Part shown: piece after piece, positions 46,101 through 53,578 of the stretch
Numbering within the stretch: the stretch's first letter is position 1
Layout of the letters: each line of letters starts with the position of its first letter
NCBI GenBank assembly: GCA_035695825.1
Contig: DASRRH010000022.1
Coordinates: forward strand, 310,001-374,000
DNA from: JAKEFM01 sp035695825
GTDB lineage: Bacteria > Planctomycetota > UBA1135 > JAKEFM01
DNA: 64,000 nucleotides
Direction of reading: 5' to 3'
Program-made: the position numbers and the translations under genes
The notes under the pieces: model-generated
Told to the model about the DNA's origin: nothing
Database searches by the model: none
The model's input: the letters and a program-made list of their open reading frames with translations, nothing else

Positions 46101-48305
46101 GGTGATCGCGTAGGACCCGACCCCGCTGCAGGCGTCCGCGGAGATCGCGAGCGAGCCGACGTCGGCCAGAGCATCGCCGCACGCGGCGGCGAGCCCGCTG
46201 ACGACCGCCGTCAGGGCGGGGTTCGCGTCGCCGTAGAGCCGGTTCTTGCCGACCGCGGCGATGTCGACGGGACGGGCATGGACGGCGAGGCTCGAGGAAC
46301 CGCTGCTTCCGAGGCAGCTGCTATCCTCGGCGAAGGTCGCACCGACGCCCCCCGCGTAGTTCCCCGCGCCGATCGAGCACAGGGACGCCGAGAGGGTCGC
46401 GACCCCGCTGGCGTCGGTCGAAGCCGACCCGACCGATGTGCCGTTCAGGGTGAACGCAATCGCTTTGGTCGCGATCCCGCTCCCGTCGCTCGTCTTCGTC
46501 AGGGTCGCGGAGAGAGAGACGTTCCCTCCATAGGTGGCGACCGCGCTCGGGACCGAGAGAGACGTGCCCTCCTTCCCCCCCGCGACCGCGAGCGTGCCGC
46601 TTCCCGACGCGGAGTCGTTCGAGTTGTCGGTCCGGCTCGCCTTCACCGTGAAGGGGTAGTCGCCGGACGCGGTCGAGCCCGCGGTCGTCGAGATCGTGAG
46701 GGAGGAGGTCTTCGAATCCTCCTGGGGCGTGAACGAGACGGGATTCGGGGAGAAGGAGGCGCTGGCGCCGGCCGGCAGGCCCGTCGTCACGGTGAGATTC
46801 GCGTTGAAGGAGCCCGGGCCGTCTCCGCGAAGCACGGTGACCGTGAACGTCGCGGCGTTCCCCGCGGCGACCGGATCGGGCGAGGGGGCGCCGACGGTCA
46901 CGAACCCGAGCTTGTTGGCATCCGTGAACGTGATCTGCGCCTGCGAGGCGAAGCCGTAGGCCGTGAGGAAGAAGCGGACGCCGAGGTCGTGCTCCTCCGG
47001 CGCCCAACCGTTGTGGAAGAGGTTCCCGGTGGAGTCCGCCGTGGCGGAGAGCACCCGCCACGGGTGCGTCGTCGGGACCTCCTGGAGGACAAGGGTCACG
47101 ACCTCGCCGGGCTGCCACCCGGCGCCCGTGATCGTGACGATGTCCCCCGGGGCGTAGTCGTCGGCGTCGGTGCGGATCGTCGCGAAGGGGTAGAGCTCGG
47201 CCGTGTCGAGCCCGCTTCCGCCCGCGACGAGGAGGAGGCCGTCGTCCGCGAGCGCGCAGCCGGCCCCGCCGCTTCGGGCCGACGCAAGCGAGAGGGTCGG
47301 GGCGAGGGCCCCGGACCAAGGGAGGAAGAGTTCGGCCGAGGCGAGGTCGGCGCCCCCGGAAGTCCCGCCCACGATCAGGACGGCATTGTTGTGGGGGAGG
47401 AGAAAGGCGAGGTGGCCGCTGCGCGGGGCGGCCAGGTTTCCCCCCGCGCTCCCGAACGCGCCCGCGGCGGGATGGTAGACCTCGACGGACGCGAGGTCGG
47501 AGATTCCGTCGCTCCCCCCCGCGACGAGGACGCGGCCGTCGAGGAGACGGGTCGCCGAGTGGCCCGCGCGAGGGGTCGAAAGAGGAGGTCCGGGGGACAC
47601 GGCGTCGGTGGAGGGGTCGTAGAACTCCGTCGAGGCGAAGACCGACGCGCCGTCCGTGCCCCCGACGAAGAGGACCCTCCCGTCGCCGAGGAGGACGGCG
47701 GCGTGGTCCTTGCGTTCCGAGGAAAGAAGCGTCGAGGAGAGGGCGAAGGCGTTCGTCGCCGGGTCGTAGATCTCGAGCGTGGCGCTGGCGACGCCGAGGC
47801 TCTCCCCCCCTCCCACCAGGACGCGCCCGTCGGCGAGGAGCGTCGCGCTCGCCCCCGCCCGAGGCTCCCCCATCCCACCTGGAATCGCCGTCCAGTCGCC
47901 CGTCGCGGGGTCGTAGAGTTCCGCGGCGTCGAGCGCGGCGCCCCCCGATCCGAGACCTCCCAGAACGAGAACGCGGCCGTCCCCCAGGGCGACGGCCGCG
48001 TGCCCGCTCCGTCCCGTCCCCATCGAGGGGACGGGGGCGAAGCCGTTTGAGACGGCGAGCCGCTCGGCGCTCGCGAGGGGGCCGGAGCCGTCCGATCCTC
48101 CAGCGAGGAGGACCTCTCCGTTCGGGAGAGGCGTCGCGGACGCACCGGTGCGCGGCCCGGACATCGCGCCTCCGAAGAGCCAGGTCGCCCCCGCTCCCTG
48201 GGGGGAGCGGGCGGCGACCAGGGACGCGAGCGCGCCGAGAGCGGAGGCCACGCATAGGCCGACGAATTCGGCGCGGCTCCGACGAAGCGACGAGATCGGT
48301 TTCAT
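43200..48305 (-). CDS. Large secreted Kelch and MBG repeat protein
   Basis: This 1701-residue protein has a signal-like N-terminus (GLCVASALGALASLVAARSP). Residues about 45-410 form Kelch-type repeats (for example PRTGASATPLPNGEVLLAGG, PRAGASATLLADGRVLVGG). An Ig-like region follows (YAPGDIVTITGAGWQPGEVV, then strands from about 500 to 660). Ten nearly identical 82-residue MBG domains come next (each begins RPVSIVADALGKTYGDANPA and ends YSVSFTGADLTVD), then one diverged copy and a C-terminal beta module ending FNVTLNDGSVLTFQFGLKK. The ATG at 48305 has AAAGGGGAAGC upstream. Kelch plus MBG suggests a cell-surface adhesin or matrix protein; no ligand is known. Confidence 0.85.
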   Translation of the reverse strand: MKPISSLRRSRAEFVGLCVASALGALASLVAARSPQGAGATWLFGGAMSGPRTGASATPLPNGEVLLAGGSDGSGPLASAERLAVSNGFAPVPSMGTGRSGHAAVALGDGRVLVLGGLGSGGAALDAAELYDPATGDWTAIPGGMGEPRAGASATLLADGRVLVGGGESLGVASATLEIYDPATNAFALSSTLLSSERKDHAAVLLGDGRVLFVGGTDGASVFASTEFYDPSTDAVSPGPPLSTPRAGHSATRLLDGRVLVAGGSDGISDLASVEVYHPAAGAFGSAGGNLAAPRSGHLAFLLPHNNAVLIVGGTSGGADLASAELFLPWSGALAPTLSLASARSGGAGCALADDGLLLVAGGSGLDTAELYPFATIRTDADDYAPGDIVTITGAGWQPGEVVTLVLQEVPTTHPWRVLSATADSTGNLFHNGWAPEEHDLGVRFFLTAYGFASQAQITFTDANKLGFVTVGAPSPDPVAAGNAATFTVTVLRGDGPGSFNANLTVTTGLPAGASASFSPNPVSFTPQEDSKTSSLTISTTAGSTASGDYPFTVKASRTDNSNDSASGSGTLAVAGGKEGTSLSVPSAVATYGGNVSLSATLTKTSDGSGIATKAIAFTLNGTSVGSASTDASGVATLSASLCSIGAGNYAGGVGATFAEDSSCLGSSGSSSLAVHARPVDIAAVGKNRLYGDANPALTAVVSGLAAACGDALADVGSLAISADACSGVGSYAITFAANGAKAGNYSVSFTGANLSVDPRPVTIAADPLSKTYGEANPALTAQVSGLAAACGDVLVDVGSLAISADACSGVGSYAITFDANGAKAGNYAVSFTGANLSIDPRPVTIAADALSKTYGDPNPELTAQVNGLAAACGDALADVGSLAISADACSGVGSYAITFDANGAKVGNYAVSFTGANLTVDARPVSIVADAQAKTYGDANPVLTAQVTGLASGCGDTLASVGALAVSADDCSGVGAYGITFAASGAKAGNYAVSFTGANLTVDPRPVSIVADALGKTYGDANPALTAQVSGLAAACADDLASVGSLGTAADACSGVGAYAITFDASGLKAGNYSVSFTGADLTVDPRPVSIVADALGKTYGDANPALTAQASGLAAGCGDTLASVGSLAVAANDCSGVGAYAITFDASGPKAGNYSVSFTGADLTVDPRPVSIVADALGKTYGDGNPALTAQVSGLASGCGDTLASVGSLAVSADDCSGVGAYAITFDATGPKVGNYSVSFTGANLTVDARPVSIVADALSKTYGDANPVLTAQVSGLASACGDVLADLGSLAVSADDCSGVGAYAITFDANGLKAGNYSVSFTGADLTVDPRPVSIVADALSKTYGDGNPVLTAQVSGLASACGDVLADVGAVTVAADDCSGVGAYAITFDANGAKAGNYSVSFTGADLTVDARPVSIVADALGKTYGDANPALTAQVSGLASACGDNLASVGSLAISADACSGVGSYAITFDADGPKAGNYSASFTGANLAVTPRPITITVDDKTKVLNAPLPSLTAAVTSGSLVCGDAFVLSTTATQTSGVGPYPITAAISPSASAGNYLLGGGPGSLLVQYAPPGGACGGGHVILQPINANGTSVFKKGSTVPAKFRVYDANCVSVGPSPVVTSFTYSSYVGTPSAAVNEEPVSESTNNLGWWWDSSDQQWHFNINTKSFAPDRTYLFNVTLNDGSVLTFQFGLKK
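43815..46274 (-). repeat. Ten tandem 246-bp MBG units
   Basis: Ten consecutive units of exactly 246 bp (82 codons), from 46274 down to 43815, encode the MBG domains; the diverged eleventh begins exactly at 43814. Adjacent units differ at scattered positions, while repeated stretches such as GCGACGATCGAGAC recur at 44041, 44287, 44533 and 44779. No insertion or deletion has disturbed the period. The length suggests domain-wise duplication with in-frame constraint. Confidence 0.9.
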
Positions 48306-48648
48306 GCTTCCCCTTTCTTCCTCCCGGAAGACCGCCAAGGATGCCGTGCGAACGGCGAGCGAATGGCCGTCCGGAAGACGACCGCTCCGGATGTGGCTCG
48401 AGGTCCGAGGTCCGAGGCACGGGCCGGAGCCACGTGGGAGAACCCCGGCTCCGCCTGAGGGCCTGGCTCGCCCCAGCCAGGCCCGACCGCGGGAATGGGA
48501 ACTGCCCCTTCTTCCCCGAGTTTCGATTCCCGCAGACTCCCCATCCGCCTGATCCCGGAGAAACATACCCCATGCCGGGACGGGTGGCGGCAAACGGCGC
48601 CTCGGCCGATCGCGGCCGAGGGGGTGCGGACGGGTGCGGCGCGTGGGG
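48306..48648. other. Upstream region of the Kelch/MBG gene
   Basis: These 343 bp lie between the Kelch/MBG start and the stop of the secreted protein at 48649. No coding region is supported. A relatively AT-richer spot (GGTATGTTTC on the minus strand near 48563-48572) could be part of a promoter, but no confident -35/-10 pair or sigma-54 site was seen. Confidence 0.4.
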
Positions 48649-49449
48649 CTAGAAGCTCAACGTGTCCGTGTTGCTCGTCTCGATCCCGAGGCCACCCGGG
48701 GAAGCGAAGATCGCGAGCGCCTGGAAGTGGATCGTGAGCCCGGGCGGACCGGGCGGAACGCCGGGGGGGAGCGCCTGGATCGCGACGAGCGGGCCGGCGG
48801 GGGGGACGAATCCGAAGAACTGGATGCCGAAGGGCATCCCCAGGCACAGGACGAGCCCCGGGAGGGGGAGAGGCGTCGCTCCCGCGCTGGGCCCGCCTGC
48901 GAGCAGGACGAGGGATCCCGGCGGCGCCGCGACCGCGAACACGATCGTGCCCCCCGCTGGGACGACCCCGTCGGGGAGGACCATGAGCTGGGCCGCTCCA
49001 AGCGGGCAGGCAGGGGGGGACCCGAACGTGACGGTGTCCGGGTTGCTCGTGTCGACCGTCGGGACGGGCGGCGTCGGGGCGACCGTGAGAGCCTGGAAGT
49101 GGAGCTGGAAGCCTGGCGGCGCCCCGGGGGGGGTCGGCACCGGGACCGTCATCGTGCCGGACGGCGGAAGGGGGCCGAGGGGGAGAGGGCCGAAGGGGGG
49201 CTCAAGGCAGATCGTCAGGGGACCCGCGGGGCCGGGGAGCGTCGTCGGGCCGAGGATGGGTCCCTGGAGGAGGACGACCTCCGCGCCCGGAGTCCCGGAC
49301 ACGGTCACCGCGACGGGGGAGCCTGGGGCGACCGGAGTGTCCGGTGACACGGAGAGGAGGACGTTTCCCTGCGGACAGGGCTGGGAGGAGACCAGGCAGG
49401 TCGGCAGGGTCCAGCCTGCGACCCCGAAGACGAACCGGATGAGGCGCAT
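48649..49449 (-). CDS. Secreted protein with two duplicated beta modules
   Basis: This 266-residue protein has a signal-like start (IRFVFGVAGWTLPTCLVSSQ) and consists of two homologous modules of about 115 residues. The first ends GFQLHFQALTV and TVDTSNPDTVTFG, the second GLTIHFQALAI and IETSNTDTLSF. Between them are Gly/Pro-rich strands with LPGPAGPLTICLEPPFGPLP and LPLPGLVLCLGMPFGIQFFG at equivalent places. There is no enzyme motif. It follows the helical protein gene by 53 bp with an AAGGAAG ribosome site. It is the last gene of the ECF operon and may be its output. Function unknown. Confidence 0.7.
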   Translation of the reverse strand: MRLIRFVFGVAGWTLPTCLVSSQPCPQGNVLLSVSPDTPVAPGSPVAVTVSGTPGAEVVLLQGPILGPTTLPGPAGPLTICLEPPFGPLPLGPLPPSGTMTVPVPTPPGAPPGFQLHFQALTVAPTPPVPTVDTSNPDTVTFGSPPACPLGAAQLMVLPDGVVPAGGTIVFAVAAPPGSLVLLAGGPSAGATPLPLPGLVLCLGMPFGIQFFGFVPPAGPLVAIQALPPGVPPGPPGLTIHFQALAIFASPGGLGIETSNTDTLSF

Positions 49450-49502
49450 GGGTTTGGCTTCCTTTTTGGGGAGGGTCCTCGGCATCTCGGTAACGTTCGG
49501 AA

Positions 49503-50543
49503 TCACCACTCGAATCGGTCCCCTTGACCGATCAGGCGGGAGAGCTGGATCTCGACGACGACCGCCTTCCTCTCCCGGCGATCCTCGAGCAACGAGCGCT
49601 GTCGAGAGACCTCCCGCCCGACCTTGGCGAGATTCGAACGCGCGACGGCGAGCTCGGCGTCGACGAGAGCCTGGAGTGCGTCCCGGACCGCCGTTCGGTC
49701 CTCCCCGGGGACCTCGGTGCCGTGGGCTCGGACGATCGGGAGGAGCAGCGCGTGCGCGCGGCGCAACGCCTCTCGGAGGGTCGCCTGCCGTTCCACTTCC
49801 TCGCCGGCCTGGCGGCGGGCCGCCTCGAGGAGGAGCGGGTTCTCGGCCGTGATCCGGCGGAGCGCCTCCAGGAAGGCGGGCGGGTCCCGGTCGGCCTTCG
49901 CGGCGAGTTGCTGGCCCGCCTCGGGGTTGACCTGGAGGAGGACGCTCACGAGCGCCGGCGCGAGCGCCTCGACCGGGTCCCCCTCCCGAAGTCGACCGAG
50001 CCGGACTTCGATGGCGGCCGACCCCCCCTCGGCGACGCGTTCGAACCACGCGCGACGGGCGGCCTCGGGATCTCGGGCCGTCGCCTCCACGCGATCCCGC
50101 TCCGCTCCGAACCGAGCCTCGAACTCCTGGACGTGGAACGCGCGGAGCTCCTGACGGACCTCGAACCATTCGCCGAGTCTGCTCCGCAGGGCCTCGACGA
50201 CCTCGAGGCGCTCCGGCGAGTCCGGACCGAGGAGCTGGAGGCGCTGCACGATCTCTCGGACCTCCTTCTCCTTCCCTTCCTGGGCGAGCATGCGCTCGTA
50301 CTGGTCCGGGTGGGCCTCCCGAGCCGCGGCGAGGTCCTCGAGATACTGGGCGTGCTGGGTGAGGTTTCGCCGGCCAGTCTCGGGGTCGAGTTCCAGGGCT
50401 CGGCGCAGTGCCTCCCAAGCGGTCGGATCCCGTCGCCGGACGTCGTCCAGCGCGGCCCCGAGTCGCGCGGGGAGCGCTCCCCGGCTCTCGGGCCCCTGGA
50501 GGATCGACGGCGCGAGGAGGAGGAGGAGGCCCGTTCCGATCAT
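49503..50543 (-). CDS. Exported alpha-helical protein
   Basis: This 346-residue protein starts with a short hydrophobic segment (MIGTGLLLLLAPSILQGP) and then is almost wholly charged, alpha-helical and rich in Arg/Glu. It is predicted to form long helices or coiled coils (for example EKEVREIVQRLQLLG, EEVERQATLREALRRAHALL). No domain is recognised. Its ATG overlaps the stop of the anti-sigma-like gene by 4 bp, so it is part of that operon. The helical composition resembles periplasmic sensor or adaptor proteins in ECF loci, but this is only an analogy. Confidence 0.7.
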   Translation of the reverse strand: MIGTGLLLLLAPSILQGPESRGALPARLGAALDDVRRRDPTAWEALRRALELDPETGRRNLTQHAQYLEDLAAAREAHPDQYERMLAQEGKEKEVREIVQRLQLLGPDSPERLEVVEALRSRLGEWFEVRQELRAFHVQEFEARFGAERDRVEATARDPEAARRAWFERVAEGGSAAIEVRLGRLREGDPVEALAPALVSVLLQVNPEAGQQLAAKADRDPPAFLEALRRITAENPLLLEAARRQAGEEVERQATLREALRRAHALLLPIVRAHGTEVPGEDRTAVRDALQALVDAELAVARSNLAKVGREVSRQRSLLEDRRERKAVVVEIQLSRLIGQGDRFEW

Positions 50544-51091
50544 CGAAGCCCTCCCGGAGTTTCGGAGAGGACCAGGCCGCTCGCCATCGCGCGCGACCAT
50601 GGCGGGAGCGGGGGAGCGTCGGACGTAGGGGAGGGCGAGAGGTCGAGCGGGACTCGGAAGATCGCGGCGGTCGGGGCCTCGTCGCTCATCCCGGCCAGGA
50701 GCACGCGGAAGCTGGAGCGGTCGAGCGACTCCGTCGGGGGCCCGGAGCCCGGGCGCAGGCCGATCGGTGACGCCTCGGCCGCACCTCGGCCCGGGACCCA
50801 TGCGAGTCTCAAGGCGACCAACGCGAGGAGGAGGCCGGCGGCAAGCGCCGCGGCCACGGGTCGCGCGAGGCGCCGGCGACCGGAGTGCGCTCGAGGGGAC
50901 TCCATGGTCGCCTCGACGATGCAGAGCGTTTCCGCGAGCCGCCGAGCCTCGGGATCGCGGAGGAGTCGACGGGGAAGCGACCGCCGGCGCCACCAGGGCA
51001 GTTCCCCGCTGGCCGCGAGGAGGACTTCCCGCTCGAGGGGGGAGAGGGGCCGCTCGGACAGACCGGGGTCAGCGTCCGGGCATCCCGTCAT
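50540..51091 (-). CDS. Putative membrane anti-sigma factor
   Basis: This 183-residue protein has an N-terminal cytoplasmic part with EREVLLAASGELPWWRRRSL and DPEARRLAETLCIVEATMES, one membrane helix around residues 80-98 (VAAALAAGLLLALVALRLAW) and an extracytoplasmic tail. Its start lies inside the ECF gene (23-bp overlap), and it is followed with a 4-bp overlap by the helical protein gene. This position and topology are typical of anti-sigma factors that hold ECF sigma factors, though no ZAS motif is visible. The assignment is inferred from context. Confidence 0.6.
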   Translation of the reverse strand: MTGCPDADPGLSERPLSPLEREVLLAASGELPWWRRRSLPRRLLRDPEARRLAETLCIVEATMESPRAHSGRRRLARPVAAALAAGLLLALVALRLAWVPGRGAAEASPIGLRPGSGPPTESLDRSSFRVLLAGMSDEAPTAAIFRVPLDLSPSPTSDAPPLPPWSRAMASGLVLSETPGGLR

Positions 51092-51587
51092 GGTGCCGCT
51101 CCAACGTGCGGCGCAGCCGCCTCATCGCCAGGTGCATCCGTCCGAGGGCCGTGTTGAGCGGGACGCCTTGGAGGCAAGCGACCTCCTTGAAGGTCCGTTT
51201 TTCGTAGAAGACGAGCCGCACCACCTCGCGCTGCGGCTCGGGCAGGCCGTCGATCGCCGATCGGACGAGTCCGCGCAGCTCGTTCCACTCCGCGTCGTCG
51301 AGAGGAGAGGGCTCGCGGCCCGGAATCTCATCTCCGGACACCCCCTCGATCTCTCGGCGCCTGCGCCACCAGTCGATCCGGATCCGGCGGACGACGGTCC
51401 GGATGAGTTCGGAGGGCGGGTCGGTCTCCCGACGTACGGCGAGTCGCTTCCACAGCCGGAGTAGAGTCTCCTGCACAAGGTCGTCTCGATCCCCCGCCGT
51501 CGGGGGTTCGAACGCGACGGCGCGCTCGACGCCGCGGACCAGCCGATCCGCGTCCTCTCCGGACGCACCGCGTTGCGGAAGGGTCAT
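51069..51587 (-). CDS. ECF RNA polymerase sigma factor
   Basis: This 172-residue sigma factor has region 2 (GDRDDLVQETLLRLWKRLA and RTVVRRIRIDWWRRRRE) and region 4 (LPEPQREVVRLVFYEKRTFK with EVACLQGVPLNTALGRMHLA). It lacks regions 1 and 3, typical of extracytoplasmic-function sigma factors. The start at 51587 gives a complete region 2 but has no well-spaced ribosome site. It is first in an operon with a membrane anti-sigma candidate, a helical exported protein and a secreted protein. Its regulon and stimulus are unknown. Confidence 0.88.
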   Translation of the reverse strand: MTLPQRGASGEDADRLVRGVERAVAFEPPTAGDRDDLVQETLLRLWKRLAVRRETDPPSELIRTVVRRIRIDWWRRRREIEGVSGDEIPGREPSPLDDAEWNELRGLVRSAIDGLPEPQREVVRLVFYEKRTFKEVACLQGVPLNTALGRMHLAMRRLRRTLERHHDGMPGR

Positions 51588-51724
51588 CCTTGGCCGCGGC
51601 CGCCATCGTCCTCCTCCACACGGACGAACGGCCGGTTTATTGATCTCCGGGTTGGGGGAGGCCTGCCGAAGTTGGACAGTCCTCCAGGAGGAGATGTTGA
51701 GGCGCAAGGAGTTGCGAGGGCGCA

Positions 51725-52310
51725 CTACCCCCTTGGCACTCCGGCCTCGAGCCTGACCGAGGGCGGGGTCCCGACGCCCGCGGCCTGCAAGACCTTTCCC
51801 CCCACCCCCCCCAGCGGCTTGCGCAGCACGTGGACCTCGCCGCCGTCGCGGACCTCGACCTCGGCGAGGGCCCCGAGGTCGCGAAGGACGTCGTTCCACT
51901 CGAGCTTCTCCCCCCGGGTCCCAAGCCTCGACTCGAGCTCGTGGACGAGGACCAGGGCGAGGAAGCTCGTGAAGACGTGTCCGCGGATCGCTGCGTCCGT
52001 CTGGTGGGAGATGGAACGGCTGTCGAGCAGCGACGTTGCCGCTCGGAAGAATCGCTCCACCCGCATGAGCCGCTCGTGCTGGAGGGCCACCTCGGCAGCG
52101 GGGAGCTCCGTGTTCGTGCGGAGAGCGAACTTGCCGTCGTAGCGGGCGTCCTTGTCCACCTCGCGACGATCGACGGCGAGCGATCCCTTGGGAACGCCAC
52201 GCAGAAAGCGGCGGTAGCGGCGATTGCCGACCAGCGCGCTCGCCCCTTCGCGGAGCCGATCCTCGAGGCTCGCCACGATCGCGGCGCGGTCCGCGGCGTC
52301 CTTTTCACGC
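51725..52310 (-). pseudogene. IS1634-like transposase, 3' remnant
   Basis: The translated frame reads EKDAADRAAIVASLEDRLRE, DARYDGKFALRTNTELPAAE and ERFFRAATSLLDSRSISHQT followed by DAAIRGHVFTSFLAL. This is the C-terminal third of DDE transposases of the IS1634/IS4-type group. Similarity begins near 52310 with no start codon and no N-terminal DDE region, so the 5' part is gone. The stop at 51725 ends a 195-codon stub. No terminal inverted repeats or target duplication were identified. It is a dead fragment between the ECF operon and the GEVED-like gene. Confidence 0.75.
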
Positions 52311-52338
52311 GGGCTCCTCGGGCGTCGCCGCGGCGCGC

Positions 52339-52353
52339 AGGCAGGACCTGCCT
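52339..52353. terminator. Short palindrome at the gene end
   Basis: AGGCAGG-A-CCTGCCT forms a 7-bp hairpin overlapping the TAG of the gene at 52352-52354. It may terminate that transcript or mark the edge of the degraded IS. Neither is certain. Confidence 0.35.
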
Positions 52354-53176
52354 ACGGGAGGATCGTCACGGGGAGGCTCGGCGTCGCCAGGATCGAGAGA
52401 GCCGGGGCGATGGCGATCTGGAACTCCTGGATGCTCACCGTTCCGCCAGCGAGGGTGGGATCCGGGGGGATCGAAAGGGTCGTCGACCGGAAGCCCGACG
52501 GGCCAACAAGTCCCCCCGCCAGGACCAGGAATGGGGTGACGTTTAGAAAGCAGGTGCCGGGGGGGATCGGCACACCCAGAGCGACGAGGTCGAGCCCGCC
52601 CGGAATCGGGAACGGGCTGATCACGAGGATGACTCCCGTTCCGGGCAGGAGTCCCGCGCCCTTCCAAGTGAAGGGGACCCCGACGCGCGGGGGGTCTTCG
52701 GCCCAGATCGTGGGAGCCGGCCCGGGAGTCGAGTTGCACCCGGCGCCCACGGTGAGGAGGAAAAGGTAGTCCTCGATCTCCCCGAACTCGACCGAGGCGC
52801 CGGAGGCGAGTTCGCCCGGAACGAGCGGATCGCTGAATCCCAGCTTGATCCGCGTGGGCACGGGACTCACGCTCGAGGCGGGAACGGCGAGCGGTCCTAG
52901 GCAGGCGTTAGCCCGGAGGTGCACGTCCACCGGGGCCGCCACGCGCCGCGGCTCCTCCCGCGTCGACCGGTGCTCGTCCACGTCCCACTCCATGTCGTGC
53001 TCCTCGATCCGGACGATCGCGTCGAGGGCGTCCTTGGAGTCTCCGGGCGTCGGGCATTCGCTCCCCCCCCCGAGCGAGGCGACGGCAACCGCGATGAGGA
53101 CCCTCGGGGAGGTGAGCCGACCGCTCCGGCCGCGCGAACCACGGGAAGCGCGCCTCCCGCGAGGCGCCTCCTCCAC
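52352..53176 (-). CDS. Secreted protein with GEVED-like and C-terminal beta modules
   Basis: This 274-residue protein begins at GTG 53176 with a basic start and a weak hydrophobic segment (RVLIAVAVASLGGGSE). Residues about 60-145 contain RIKLGFSDPLVPGELASGAS and VEFGEIEDYLFLLT, the closing strands of a GEVED domain, an extracellular adhesive module. The remainder is a Gly/Pro-rich beta module (KGAGLLPGTGVILVIS to TVSIQEFQIAI) like those in other secreted proteins here. The N-terminal part of the GEVED domain looks short, so the gene may be truncated or rearranged. It ends beside the IS remnant. Function unknown. Confidence 0.65.
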   Translation of the reverse strand: MEEAPRGRRASRGSRGRSGRLTSPRVLIAVAVASLGGGSECPTPGDSKDALDAIVRIEEHDMEWDVDEHRSTREEPRRVAAPVDVHLRANACLGPLAVPASSVSPVPTRIKLGFSDPLVPGELASGASVEFGEIEDYLFLLTVGAGCNSTPGPAPTIWAEDPPRVGVPFTWKGAGLLPGTGVILVISPFPIPGGLDLVALGVPIPPGTCFLNVTPFLVLAGGLVGPSGFRSTTLSIPPDPTLAGGTVSIQEFQIAIAPALSILATPSLPVTILP

Positions 53177-53186
53177 CCCGGCCCCG

Positions 53187-53384
53187 TCAGCGCTCGCGCC
53201 CGGCGCGGTTCCTCGTCCGGTCCGCGACGCGGAATCGGTCGCGGCTCCTCGGCGTCGGAGGGAGGGGCTCCACCTCGACGACGGTCCGCTCGACTCCGGT
53301 CTGCCGGCCTCGGAGGACGATCTCGAACTGGCTGGAGAGCGGTGCTCGCTCGCCGGGGACGTAGAGCCTGCGGCCCGTCTTCAC
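53187..53384 (-). CDS. Small YjzC-like protein
   Basis: This 65-residue protein reads GRRLYVPGERAPLSSQFEIV and ERTVVEVEPLPPTP, a pattern like the short YjzC-type family (PGxxAPxSGQYE, then PLPPTP). It starts at GTG 53384. It lies 10 bp upstream of the next same-strand gene, suggesting cotranscription. The role of such proteins is unknown. Because the family is short and the match partial, the call is moderate. Confidence 0.5.
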   Translation of the reverse strand: MKTGRRLYVPGERAPLSSQFEIVLRGRQTGVERTVVEVEPLPPTPRSRDRFRVADRTRNRAGRER

Positions 53385-53578
53385 GCTAAACCCTCCCTCT
53401 CGAGGTCGACGAGGAATCGGTCCTGACCCGGGGGCAAGCGGTAGGGCGGATGTACCCTGGCCTCTCGTTTCGAAGAGAGGGTTCCGTGTTGCGCCGCGGT
53501 CGGCGGGCGAACCGAAGCCTGTCAGGGGCTCAGACTCGGGGAGCCGAGGGTCATCGCTACCGACGGGGACGGCTCACA

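Larger units (their letters stand above)
51725..52353. mobile_element. Degraded insertion sequence fragment
   Basis: This interval holds the transposase stub and, at its upper edge, a perfect 15-bp palindrome (52339-52353, AGGCAGG-A-CCTGCCT) that abuts the next gene's stop. The 5' half of the element is missing. The palindrome could be an IS end, a terminator, or both. It is not counted as a complete element. Confidence 0.5.

Noticed and set aside
43815..46274. CRISPR-like periodicity
   Set aside because: The period is 246 bp, the units are coding throughout and no short direct repeats with unique spacers occur.
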